From assembly GCA_015233895.1 (NCBI GenBank), contig JADFXG010000004.1:1-64000 (forward strand): DNA of 64,000 nucleotides, written 5' to 3'. Source of the stretch: Nitrospirota bacterium. Lineage in GTDB: Bacteria > Nitrospirota > Thermodesulfovibrionia > Thermodesulfovibrionales > Magnetobacteriaceae. Both the position numbers and the translations under genes were made by a program. Shown one piece after another: positions 1 through 8,280 of the stretch; within the stretch, counting starts at the first letter, position 1, and every line of letters begins with the position of its first letter. The notes beneath the pieces are model-generated. The model had not been told where the DNA came from. It made no database searches and worked only from the letters and a program-made list of their open reading frames with translations.

Positions 1-12
1 CAAGCAATATTC

Positions 13-1410
13 TTAATTCACAGTATAAGAGAAATACTTATACTCTGTTTGGTTCCAACTTGAGTCATAAATTACCTCGTAGTAGTAATATGTGCCTGTT
101 GTTGCACCATAAGGGACATATACATTTGAATTCATAGGAGAATACGTCTGTCCATTCAATATTGGGACACCGCTGTTTGTTTGTAGAATCCAGCTGCCGT
201 CTGATGTATATATATATGCGTACATGTAATATGTAGATGAGGTTGTGCTATTAGTGATAGTTGAGGAAAATGGACCTAAATAACCACCACGATATACTGA
301 TGTTGTTGTCGGCGCTGTAAGTCTGTGTGTGAGTGATGAGGAGAATGATACACCGGTATAAATATACCCACCATAATATCCGTCACCATTATCTACAGCA
401 GCTAGTTTTGAACCATCTGAAGAGGATGCTATTGATTTCCAAAATCTGCTGTCAGCACTTGTTTGTGCAGTCCATGTAGCTCCCGAATCTGTTGAAGTAT
501 ATATATAACCACCAGAACTAAAACGGCCAATATAACCATCCACGGCAGCTAGTTTTGAACCATCTGAAGAGGACGCTATCGAATACCACCATCTGCTACC
601 GGAGCCAGTTCGCTCAGTCCATGTGGACCCTGAATCCGTTGAGGTATAAATATAATCATTGTAAGCAACCGCCGCAAGTTTTGAACCATCCGATGAGGAT
701 GCTATCGAGTACCAATATCTGCTACCGGAGCCAGTTCGCTCAGTCCATGTGGACCCTGAATCCGTTGAGGTATAAATATAATCATTGTAAGCAACCGCCG
801 CAAGTTTTGAACCATCCGATGAGGATGCTATCGAATACCAATATCTGCTACCGAAGCCAGTTCGCTCGAGCCATGTAGCACCGGAATCTGTTGAGGTATA
901 TATAAACCCACCATAAGTCCCGGAAATCCCTGCAGCTAGTTTTGAACCATCCGATGAGGATGCTATTGATTTCCAATACCCACTACCTGCACCGGTTCGC
1001 TCAATCCACGTAGCGCCTGAATCTGTTGAGGTATAAATATATCCACCTGAACCAGTACCAGTATAATCCACTGCAGCGAGTTTTGTACCATCTGACGAGG
1101 ATGCTATTGCCCTCCAATACCTGCTGCCAGAACCCGTTTGCGCAGTCCACGTAACTCCTGAATCTGTTGAAGTATAAATATACCCACCATAATAATAACC
1201 AGAATCTCCGGCAGCGAGTTTTGAACCATCTGATGATGACGTTATTGAATACCACCATCTGCTGTCAGCACCCGTTTGAGCAGTCCACGTGTAATCACCT
1301 GCTAATGCAAAATCACTGGCATAACAAAATAATGCAAACGATACTAAGAAAATACCAATAGTACATAAGGGATTTCTTGTCACTCTGTAATTCAAAGAAC
1401 TTTGGCTCAT
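13..1410 (-). CDS. secreted BNR/Asp-box repeat protein, copy 1
   Basis: 465 aa. Residues about 15-37 form a hydrophobic signal peptide (ending near ALAGDYTW), so export is expected. The body is about seven repeats of roughly 42 residues, each containing the pattern SSSDGSKLAA, then YIYTSTDSG and TW. This S-x-D-x-G-x-T-W Asp box is typical of BNR/sialidase-like beta-propellers. No catalytic residues of a sialidase are recognisable, so enzyme activity is not claimed. The last 100 residues are rich in Tyr, Ser and Thr and look like a separate beta-sandwich. Two consecutive repeats are almost identical at DNA level (126-bp period, about 601-852). A GGAGG ribosome site lies before the ATG. The gene at 1517-2893 is a close paralogue. 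Function unknown; a surface or adhesive role is a guess. Confidence 0.8.
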   Translation of the reverse strand: MSQSSLNYRVTRNPLCTIGIFLVSFALFCYASDFALAGDYTWTAQTGADSRWWYSITSSSDGSKLAAGDSGYYYGGYIYTSTDSGVTWTAQTGSGSRYWRAIASSSDGTKLAAVDYTGTGSGGYIYTSTDSGATWIERTGAGSGYWKSIASSSDGSKLAAGISGTYGGFIYTSTDSGATWLERTGFGSRYWYSIASSSDGSKLAAVAYNDYIYTSTDSGSTWTERTGSGSRYWYSIASSSDGSKLAAVAYNDYIYTSTDSGSTWTERTGSGSRWWYSIASSSDGSKLAAVDGYIGRFSSGGYIYTSTDSGATWTAQTSADSRFWKSIASSSDGSKLAAVDNGDGYYGGYIYTGVSFSSSLTHRLTAPTTTSVYRGGYLGPFSSTITNSTTSSTYYMYAYIYTSDGSWILQTNSGVPILNGQTYSPMNSNVYVPYGATTGTYYYYEVIYDSSWNQTEYKYFSYTVN

Positions 1411-1455
1411 CTTCTACTCCTCCTTCATTATCCTGCTATATGCTGTTAAATAGCC

Positions 1456-1496
1456 TTTAAGTGCGTCACTTACACCACTTAAGCAACGCACTTAAA
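1456..1496. repeat. inverted repeat between the two BNR genes
   Basis: Arms TTTAAGTGCG (1456-1465) and CGCACTTAAA (1487-1496) are perfectly complementary over 10 bp with a 21-bp loop. It lies between the stop of the 1517-2893 gene and the start of the 13-1410 gene. It could be a terminator or attenuating hairpin for the upstream gene, but no T-run follows, so this is uncertain. Confidence 0.45.
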
Positions 1497-1516
1497 CATT
1501 TCAGCAAGCAATATTC

Positions 1517-2893
1517 TTAATTCACAGTATAAGAGAAATACTTATACTCTGTTTGGTTCCAACTTGAGTCATAAATTACCTCGTAGTAGTAATATGTGCC
1601 TGTTGTTGCACCATAAGGGACATATACATTTAAATTCATAGGAGAATACGTCTGTCCATTCAATATTGGTACACCGCTGTTTGTTTGTACAATCCAGCTG
1701 CCGTCTGATGTATATACATATGCGTACATGTAATAGACAGAGGAACTTGTGTTATTAGTGATAGTTGAGGAAAATGGGCCTAAATAACCACCACGATATA
1801 CTGATGTATTTGTCGGTGCTGTAAGCGTATGGGTTATTGAAAATGAAGCTGTGTAAATATAACCATTATTAGCTACAGCAGCTAGTTTGGTACCATCGGA
1901 TGAGGATGCTATGCCAGTCCAATATCCGCTACCTGCACCTGTTTCTGCTGTCCATGTAGCGCCTGAATCTGTTGAGGTATAAATATATCCATTATGCGAT
2001 GCAGCAGCAAGTTTTGACCCATCAGATGAGGACGCTATTCCATACCAATCTCTGCTACCAGATCCTGTTCGCTCTGTCCATGTAGCACCGGAATCTGTTG
2101 AAGTATATATATACCCACCAGAATATCCGACACCATTATTTACAGCAGCTAGTTTTGAACCATCTGAAGAGGACGCTATTCCATGCCAATATCTGCTGCC
2201 AGCACTTGTTTGCGCAGTCCATGTAGCGCCAGAATCTGTTGAGGTATATATATAGGTGTCATAACCCCCTGCAGCTAGTTTTGAACCATCCGATGAGGAT
2301 GCTATTGATTTCCAATACCCACTACCGGCACCGGTTCGCTCAATCCACGTAGCGCCTGAATCTGTTGAGGTATAAATATACCCATCAGAATATCCGACAC
2401 CAGTATTTCCGACAACTAGTTTTGAACCATCTGAAGATGACGCTATACAATTCCACGAACTCATACCAGAATTCGTTTGTTTTGTCCATGTAGATCCAGA
2501 ATCTGTTGAGGTATAAATATAATCACCATAAGATATAAGGTAATAAGCACCAGAACTTACAGCAGCGAGTTTTGTTCCATCTGAGTTTGAGGTTATTCCA
2601 TTCCACACACCAGAGACATCCGTTTCAGTAGTCCATGTAACACCTGAATCTGTTGAGGTATAAATATAATCATCATAAATACTACCGTGAGTAGAAGAAC
2701 CACCATAAGTACCAGCAACAAGTTTTGACCCATCAGATGATGACGATATTGATAGCCAATATCTACTGCCTGCTCCTGTTTGCTCTGTCCATGTGTATTC
2801 AGCATGGGATAATGTTGGTACAAGCACTGTTATCATTATTACCAATACCAAAGAAAATTTAAAAAACCTGTCTGATTTAAAAACTATCGACAT
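1517..2893 (-). CDS. secreted BNR/Asp-box repeat protein, copy 2
   Basis: 458 aa, paralogue of the downstream gene. The N-terminus has a hydrophobic segment at about residues 11-31 ending near LSHAEYTW, a signal peptide. About seven Asp-box repeats (STDSG-x-TW) follow, then the same roughly 100-residue Tyr/Ser/Thr-rich C-terminal domain. The C-terminal domains of the two copies are almost identical at DNA level (about 1-345 against 1504-1848), whereas the repeats differ more in order and linker. This suggests recent duplication or gene conversion of the 3' end. A GGAGGT site precedes the ATG. The predicted fold is a beta-propeller outside the cytoplasm; ligand unknown. Confidence 0.8.
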   Translation of the reverse strand: MSIVFKSDRFFKFSLVLVIMITVLVPTLSHAEYTWTEQTGAGSRYWLSISSSSDGSKLVAGTYGGSSTHGSIYDDYIYTSTDSGVTWTTETDVSGVWNGITSNSDGTKLAAVSSGAYYLISYGDYIYTSTDSGSTWTKQTNSGMSSWNCIASSSDGSKLVVGNTGVGYSDGYIYTSTDSGATWIERTGAGSGYWKSIASSSDGSKLAAGGYDTYIYTSTDSGATWTAQTSAGSRYWHGIASSSDGSKLAAVNNGVGYSGGYIYTSTDSGATWTERTGSGSRDWYGIASSSDGSKLAAASHNGYIYTSTDSGATWTAETGAGSGYWTGIASSSDGTKLAAVANNGYIYTASFSITHTLTAPTNTSVYRGGYLGPFSSTITNNTSSSVYYMYAYVYTSDGSWIVQTNSGVPILNGQTYSPMNLNVYVPYGATTGTYYYYEVIYDSSWNQTEYKYFSYTVN

Positions 2894-3385
2894 TTTTGTT
2901 CTACCTCCAAAAAATCATGACAGCAAAGTTGCCATTTAATTTCATTAAAAAAATCACATTAAAAACGTCAATTCGCCAAGCACATTCCTTCTTAAGTTCT
3001 GTTGCGATTAACAAAACAGCACCAATAACTCTTTCCTACGCGTGGGTTGTGCTCTAATTAAGGATAATGGGGTAAAAGTATTATGTACGGAGTTTGTGAC
3101 GGTATTATGCTAGGCGTCACTTTTGATTTTTTGCGATAGATAGATAGATAGATAGATGCTTGCGCCAATCAATTGCAATATTACTTACTACACTACAAAA
3201 CATAAGCGCTTAAGTATCTCCTCTTCCTGCATGTTGTTGAGGTGACTTTAGCACATGTTAACAACTTTGTCAAGCTCAAAAAAATTGTTGTGTTGCCTTT
3301 TACGAGTTTCATTGTAAAACTGTTTTAATATGTTATCAAACAGTTTATGTATGTTATCATAAGAAAATGAATAGAGAGATCTTAT
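2894..3385. other. intergenic region with GATA microsatellite
   Basis: About 490 bp without a convincing gene. It contains a short tandem GATA tract at 3135-3158 (five units plus GATG). Near 3325-3362 the string ATGTTATCA occurs twice about 20 bp apart. No RNA gene or clear terminator was seen. Confidence 0.5.
3135..3158. repeat. GATA tetranucleotide tract
   Basis: Five perfect GATA units followed by GATG. Such tracts can change length by slippage. Here it is intergenic, about 240 bp upstream of the BNR gene start (minus strand) and about 230 bp upstream of the Rpn remnant (plus strand). Confidence 0.8.
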
Positions 3386-3810
3386 ATGCCGCAATATTTT
3401 GATATTACGCTAAAAAGTATTTTGAAAGGATTGCCACGAAAATTTATGAAGATATTAACCGGATTTGAGACGGCAAAGTTTCTGGTAAAAAGGAGGTTAA
3501 GAAAATGCCGGTAACTATAGATATAACAAAAGATGAACTTTATTTGGATGGTAAGGAGGTTGGGTTACTTGAAGGTGAACGGAAAGGGCTGCTTGAAGGT
3601 AAACGCGAGGGGTTGTTTGAAGGTAAACGCGAAGGGTTACTCGAGGGTATTGATGGAATGCTTGAGCTCAAGTATGGTTTAAACGGACTTGAGTTAATGA
3701 ATATGGTTAGAGCTATAAATACTATAGATAAGCTGGAGGAATTCAAAAATCTTATCAAGAACGCTGGTTCAGTGAGTGAACTAAAGGATTTTTTGGCAAA
3801 GAGTGTATAG
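3386..3810 (+). pseudogene. internally deleted Rpn-type (PD-(D/E)XK) nuclease gene remnant
   Basis: Two frames remain. The first (3386-3514, 42 codons) begins MPQYFDITLKSILKG and continues to LTGFETAKFL, the typical N-terminus of Rpn/PDDEXK_2 family proteins. The second (3505-3810, 101 aa) begins MPVTIDITKDELYLDG. It carries EGKREGLLEG-type repeats and a helical tail (LELKYGLNGLELMN), the typical C-terminus of the same family. The nuclease core between them, normally about 150-200 residues, is missing and the frames differ. The second frame has its own AAGGAGG site at 3490-3496, so the tail could still be made. The family assignment rests on remembered sequence pattern. It is probably a decayed gene. 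Confidence 0.65.
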
Positions 3811-3877
3811 ATATAGCATGGCAATTGTTATCTGTAACATTTTTATTAATACGACACATTTAAAAGTGAGGTAATGG

Positions 3878-4966
3878 TTGAGGATAGTTTTGGTGGCAGG
3901 TGCAAGGCCAAATTTTATGAAAATAGCTCCCCTGATTCAGGAGCTGAATAAGCTTGATTTTTGCGACTATATTCTGGTACACACAGGGCAGCATTACGAT
4001 TACCAAATGTCGAGGGTGTTTTTTGAGGAGTTTAAAATACCAGAGCCGGATTATTTCTTAAATGTGGGACCTGGGAGCCATTCGGTTCAGACGGCAAAAA
4101 TTATGATTGAATTTGAACGTGTCTGTATTAGTGAGCTTCCTGAAATGGTAGTGGTCGTTGGAGATGTCAACTCCACTTTGGCCTGTGCACTGACCGCAAA
4201 GAAACTCAATCTAAAAGCCTCACACGTTGAGGCAGGGCTTAGAAGCGGCGATATGACTATGCCTGAGGAAATAAACAGGATTGTCACCGACTCTATTTCA
4301 GACTATCTGTTTGTATCTGAAAAAAGCGGCGTTACTAATCTTAAAAAAGAGGGAAAGTCTGACGACCAGATATTTTTTGTAGGGAATGTTATGATTGACA
4401 CCCTGTATCTTCAGCTTGATGCCCTTAAAAACTTAGAAATAAATGATCCATGGCATTTTGAGAAAAAAACATATGGTGTAATAACCCTGCACCGCCCCTC
4501 CAATGTTGATACCAAAGAGGTTTGTAGTGACATAGTGGATTCTCTCATTGAAATCTCCGCTGATATGGAACTGGTCTTTCCTGTTCATCCGCGGACAAGA
4601 AAAAATTTTGAAGATTTCGGACTGATTGATAAAATAGAACGTTCACGGATACACTTAAAACCGCCTCTGTCATACAGTGAGTTTCTAAGATACTGGAAAG
4701 ACGCTGCAATTGTGTTTACTGACAGTGGCGGCCTTCAGGAGGAGACCACGGTTTTGGGCATACCGTGTTTTACGCTAAGAGACAACACCGAACGCCCTAT
4801 AACTGCAGAAATAGGCACAAACATAATAGTCGGCAATAAAAAGGATTCCATTATGCGAGCTTACGCTGATTTTAAAGCAGGTATTTTAAAAACCGGTACG
4901 GTACCAGAGTTATGGGACGGCAAAGCGGCACAGAGAATTGTAAATATATTAATAAAAAAGTTATAA
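3878..4966 (+). CDS. wecB: UDP-N-acetylglucosamine 2-epimerase (non-hydrolysing)
   Basis: 362 aa, usual family length. It interconverts UDP-GlcNAc and UDP-ManNAc in the cytoplasm to supply surface polysaccharide synthesis. Family motifs seen: GARPNFMKIAPL at the N-terminus, HTGQHYD near residue 36, HVEAGLRS near 115, TLHRPSNVD near 205, PVHPRTRK near 238 and TDSGGLQEE near 282. The start is TTG at 3878, because the nearest ATG (3874) is out of frame and the MRIVLVAGARPN N-terminus fits the family. It heads a polysaccharide cluster followed by a heparinase-like gene. The product could epimerise a related UDP-sugar instead of UDP-GlcNAc. Confidence 0.92.
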   Translation: MRIVLVAGARPNFMKIAPLIQELNKLDFCDYILVHTGQHYDYQMSRVFFEEFKIPEPDYFLNVGPGSHSVQTAKIMIEFERVCISELPEMVVVVGDVNSTLACALTAKKLNLKASHVEAGLRSGDMTMPEEINRIVTDSISDYLFVSEKSGVTNLKKEGKSDDQIFFVGNVMIDTLYLQLDALKNLEINDPWHFEKKTYGVITLHRPSNVDTKEVCSDIVDSLIEISADMELVFPVHPRTRKNFEDFGLIDKIERSRIHLKPPLSYSEFLRYWKDAAIVFTDSGGLQEETTVLGIPCFTLRDNTERPITAEIGTNIIVGNKKDSIMRAYADFKAGILKTGTVPELWDGKAAQRIVNILIKKL

Positions 4967-5052
4967 TATTATAAGTATTTGTTTAGTGGGTTGATGCGCT
5001 TATTAATCATGACCACCTGCTGTGGTTATTAAAAGTACTAACTACCGTAAGA

Positions 5053-6765
5053 GTGTTTTTAGCTCAGGGGGTATGTGTGTTTATAAATAATAGAAGGATC
5101 CCGATTGATTTTCCAGGTGTTTTAACTTTTGTTTTTACACTGCGCTATCTTAAACCCGTTCAGATTTACGGTCGTGCTTTATATGCCTTAAAACGTCAGT
5201 TCTATCGTGTCAACGGTCTTACAGCTTTGCGGAAAAAAGCTGCAGAACTTAAACCAACACTTCAGCAGCCACAGAAAATACAAATTACGTTTGACTTTTT
5301 AAACGTTAAAGAAACCTACCCTCTTGATTCCATAAAATGGGTGGACAACACCAAGGAAAAACTTTGGCGATATAACCAGCATTACTTTGACTTTCTCCTT
5401 AAAAATAACTACACAAAAGAAAAAGCGATTGAAAAACTGTACTTGGTTTTGGACTGGATAGAAAAGAATTCTTATGAAACCACTGAGGCCTGGGAGCCGT
5501 TTGTTATTTCAAAGAGGGTTGTAAATTGGACAAAGTGGCTTAAAGACTCAAAGTATCACTTTACTAATGATGATGAAATCAGGCTTGTTATATATGAATC
5601 CATCTGTATTCAGTGCAAACGCTTGTATCAAGACATAGAGTACCACGTTCAGGCAAACCATCTGTTTGAAAATCTAAAGGCTCTTTTTATAACGGCAGCG
5701 TTTTTAATTGAAAATGGCTACAAGGTAAACCATTTTATAAACCAGTTGATTTTTAGCGCTAAGGAACTGACAATTGAGATTAATGAGCAGATACTCGATG
5801 ACGGCGGCCACTATGAGGTAACTCCCATGTACCACGAGCAGATCCTCTCCGGTATGGTTGAAATCAATCTTGCTGCTGGAGATGCTCTTGAAATTGAGAA
5901 TTTAAGTGTCAACCAAGTAACTGCACTTGAAAAGCTGCATTGTCTATGCAGCGTAAAGATTAAAAAGATGAAGCACTGGCTTTCTTTTATGGTGCACCCA
6001 GACGGTAAATTTTCCCTGTTTAACGATACATCGCTTATAAAACCTAAAGAACTTGATGAAGAACATGAATTACTACAATATACGGACAGTTTCGAGTTTT
6101 TTGAAAATTCCGGTTATTTTATTAGACACTGGGGCGGCGGGTTTTATTTTATTATAGACTCCGGCAGTCCCTCTCCGGAGTATCAACCAGGGCATTCGCA
6201 CTGTGACTCCATGTCGTATGAGTTGTCGCTTGCCGGTCAGCGGGTGATTGTGGACACTGGAGTCGGCTCGTATCAGGATCCGTCTGTCAGAAACTACTGC
6301 AGACGCACTGCTGCCCATAATTTACCAGTTATAGAGGGTGTAGAGCAGTCAGAGATATGGGCATTTTTCAGGATGGGGCGCCGCTCCTGTGTTTTGGAAA
6401 GGAACTACAATGTCAGCGCCGATACATTTTCTTGTTTGATAGCCGATTACAACGGAAACATTTTTGAAAGAAAGGTGGTCTTTGAAAAATACTCCTTAAC
6501 GGTTACCGATGTACTAAGAAAACGCATATCTGCCGGCGCTTTTAAATCTCTTGTGCATATACATCCTGATGTGTTGGTTAAACCAGAAGGCAGCAATAAG
6601 ATTTCTCTTTCAACTCCTAAAACCGTGTTTAATATTCTGTCAGAGAGCAACCTAAGCGTGCAGGAGTCAAAATATTATCCTGAGTTTGGAAAGGAAATGA
6701 GTAACAACGTTATTATCGCAGAGCAAACTAGCAGCAGCACGATAAGTTATCAGATTAATTTTTAG
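5053..6765 (+). CDS. heparinase II/III family protein
   Basis: Up to 570 aa. The N-terminal half is an all-helical toroid of the alginate-lyase/heparinase type (from TLRYLKPVQIYGR onward, with DGGHYEVTPMYHEQ near residue 255). The C-terminal half has the heparinase II/III beta-sandwich motif PGHSHCDSMSYEL followed by VDTGVGSYQ. Proteins like this, found beside wecB and wbuB-like genes, are thought to act on uronic-acid-containing surface glycans, but the substrate cannot be read from the sequence. No clear signal peptide is visible. The start is uncertain: GTG at 5053 opens the frame, but GTG at 5077 has a better-placed CAGGGGG site. Confidence 0.85.
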   Translation: MFLAQGVCVFINNRRIPIDFPGVLTFVFTLRYLKPVQIYGRALYALKRQFYRVNGLTALRKKAAELKPTLQQPQKIQITFDFLNVKETYPLDSIKWVDNTKEKLWRYNQHYFDFLLKNNYTKEKAIEKLYLVLDWIEKNSYETTEAWEPFVISKRVVNWTKWLKDSKYHFTNDDEIRLVIYESICIQCKRLYQDIEYHVQANHLFENLKALFITAAFLIENGYKVNHFINQLIFSAKELTIEINEQILDDGGHYEVTPMYHEQILSGMVEINLAAGDALEIENLSVNQVTALEKLHCLCSVKIKKMKHWLSFMVHPDGKFSLFNDTSLIKPKELDEEHELLQYTDSFEFFENSGYFIRHWGGGFYFIIDSGSPSPEYQPGHSHCDSMSYELSLAGQRVIVDTGVGSYQDPSVRNYCRRTAAHNLPVIEGVEQSEIWAFFRMGRRSCVLERNYNVSADTFSCLIADYNGNIFERKVVFEKYSLTVTDVLRKRISAGAFKSLVHIHPDVLVKPEGSNKISLSTPKTVFNILSESNLSVQESKYYPEFGKEMSNNVIIAEQTSSSTISYQINF

Positions 6766-6804
6766 GCAATAGTCTTATCGTAAATACGCAATTTTACTAA
6801 GTTG

Positions 6805-7548
6805 TTAGGCATTATCCCAAGTTACGTTACCTTCTTCATCTTTTGGATAGTCTGAGGCAACTTCTTCATGAAGCACTCTCTTTTGTCTATCAAATACTTT
6901 GGTCGCTTGCTGCCATTTGCCATTTACCTTCTTTAGTCTAATTTTTTGACTGTAACTGCCGTTTCTTGCCGTAAAAGTAACATTGTATGACTGTTTGTTT
7001 TCGTGCTCCACATTCCATGGTTGTTCAAACATTTTTCCAAGTCCATGAGTCAAAATACCTAAATCTATATTTATACTACATTCTGCCAAATTTTCAAGAG
7101 TTGGATTACTTTTTATTTTTTCAAATTTCTGTAAATCTAATATACGAGCTGTTACATCATAGTGAGGATATTCCCCAACATGTATGGCCGTCAATATTCC
7201 AGTATTAGTATTAGAATTAAGCGAACCTATCGCAAAATAAGTGAAACTGTCTCCTCCTGTTAAGTTACAAATCATTTCATTGGTTTTTTTCTCAAATGTA
7301 AGTAACAACTTATTGAAGCGAGTATCCATTAAAGAAAAGTTTTCTTCTACCTTTGATTGCTTTATTACACGAAATATTTGGCCAGTAAGCCAACTAATGA
7401 AGAAAAAAGCGGGAGCAAATAAGGTTAATACATCTTTGACGCACAGATTTTTTTTGCTACTATTTCCGAATATATTAAACAAAAGCCAAACGGTAGAACC
7501 GAGTAAAGGTATCCAAAATTCTTTTAGTAATTGTTTGACAATTTTCAA
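6805..7548 (-). CDS. hypothetical membrane-anchored protein
   Basis: 247 aa, not recognised. Two hydrophobic segments at about residues 11-28 and 40-60 suggest an N-terminal membrane hairpin. A short coiled region and a soluble C-terminal domain follow, with many beta-like stretches (about residues 95-235). TTG start, chosen because GGAGG lies 9 nt upstream. It points against the polysaccharide genes that flank it, so it probably has its own promoter and an unrelated role. It may be cargo inserted into the cluster. Confidence 0.6.
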   Translation of the reverse strand: MKIVKQLLKEFWIPLLGSTVWLLFNIFGNSSKKNLCVKDVLTLFAPAFFFISWLTGQIFRVIKQSKVEENFSLMDTRFNKLLLTFEKKTNEMICNLTGGDSFTYFAIGSLNSNTNTGILTAIHVGEYPHYDVTARILDLQKFEKIKSNPTLENLAECSINIDLGILTHGLGKMFEQPWNVEHENKQSYNVTFTARNGSYSQKIRLKKVNGKWQQATKVFDRQKRVLHEEVASDYPKDEEGNVTWDNA

Positions 7549-7865
7549 TCTGATATCCTCCTGTCATGTTTTTTCCATTGACACATAAGACAAACGTTAA
7601 AGTTCTTCAAAAAAAATCTCTTTCGCTGATTTCATGCCAGCGATCCATTTCAATGGGTATAGTATGGCTCATTTACACAAATAACATCAAGTATATGTAA
7701 TAAAAAATGTAGGGTACTTTTTTTTTAAGGCGACGGCGGCATTTTTCTTTTTCACAGCGTCGTGGCAAAATTGTTCCAACACAAAGAAGGACTGCTCCTC
7801 AGAACTCTTTAAGTCATTTCTGCAACAACAGGTGAGCAGTTGTCAACACCTGACACATATGAACG
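7549..7865. other. intergenic region, nothing recognised
   Basis: About 317 bp of AT-rich DNA between two minus-strand genes. It holds the GGAGG site of the 6805-7548 gene and a run of T residues near 7720. A short inverted pair CAGGTG/CACCTG is present around 7830-7855. No gene, RNA or terminator could be supported. Confidence 0.4.
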
Positions 7866-8156
7866 CTATTTAACGATGCCTAAGATTTTGGAGATAAGGT
7901 CTATTGCCCGTGGATTTGCCAAAATTATGAGGAAAGCAAGAATTAGGAAATATAGCTTCATTTCAAGACGGACATTTTTAAATTCGCTTTTCATCCTTTC
8001 CTCAAGCAATAGCAAATCGGCTTTAGTAGCAAAATCTTTTAATAACTCTTCTTTGGCTTTACGAGGAGTTTCCTCAATAGCTTCCACCAAAGCCTTAGTT
8101 TCAGCGTCACCGATCTTATCTTTAAGCATCGTATATAATTCAATTGTCGTTGCCAT
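7866..8156 (-). CDS. small coiled-coil membrane protein (DUF1640-like)
   Basis: 96 aa. Residues about 1-65 are charged and heptad-like (AETKALVEAIEE, then EERMKSEFKNVRLEMK). They are followed by one hydrophobic segment (YFLILAFLIILANP) and a short tail. This coiled coil plus C-terminal membrane anchor resembles the DUF1640/CCDC90 type of small proteins that often accompany restriction or Rpn-type genes. Function unknown. A promoter-like pair TTGCAA-N17-TATTCT ends 6 nt before the ATG, so the mRNA is probably leaderless. An antisense frame at 7840-8247 is a shadow. Confidence 0.65.
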   Translation of the reverse strand: MATTIELYTMLKDKIGDAETKALVEAIEETPRKAKEELLKDFATKADLLLLEERMKSEFKNVRLEMKLYFLILAFLIILANPRAIDLISKILGIVK

Positions 8157-8162
8157 GCCTTT

Positions 8163-8191
8163 AGAATATCATAAAAACAAACTAATTGCAA
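8163..8191 (-). promoter_or_regulatory. sigma70-like promoter abutting the DUF1640-like start
   Basis: On the minus strand, TTGCAA (8191-8186), a 17-bp spacer and TATTCT (8168-8163) with an extended TGA before it. The -10 box ends 6 nt before the ATG at 8156. Confidence 0.5.
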
Positions 8192-8243
8192 TCCCCTTAA
8201 CAACCCTAAATTTGCCGAGGGGTCTCCCCAGTGGGAGACAACC

Positions 8244-8273
8244 TTGACGCTCTTTATCGTCAATCTGTACAAT
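8244..8273 (+). promoter_or_regulatory. sigma70-like promoter overlapping the first ATG of the GT4 gene
   Basis: TTGACG (8244-8249), an 18-bp spacer and TACAAT (8268-8273). The -10 box overlaps the ATG at 8272, so that ATG cannot be in the message. The next in-frame ATG, 8281, is 7 nt after the box. Confidence 0.55.
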
Positions 8274-8280
8274 GAATAAA

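Noticed and set aside
555-878. Plus-strand frame antisense to the BNR gene
   Set aside because: It mirrors the 126-bp repeats and has no ribosome site or family pattern; the minus-strand gene explains it.
3135-3158. Possible CRISPR or phase-variation tract
   Set aside because: Only a short GATA run, no spacers, and it is outside any gene, so neither CRISPR nor a coding switch is supported.
7840-8247. 135-residue plus-strand frame
   Set aside because: Lies opposite the coiled-coil gene and overlaps the GT4 promoter; no family or start signals.
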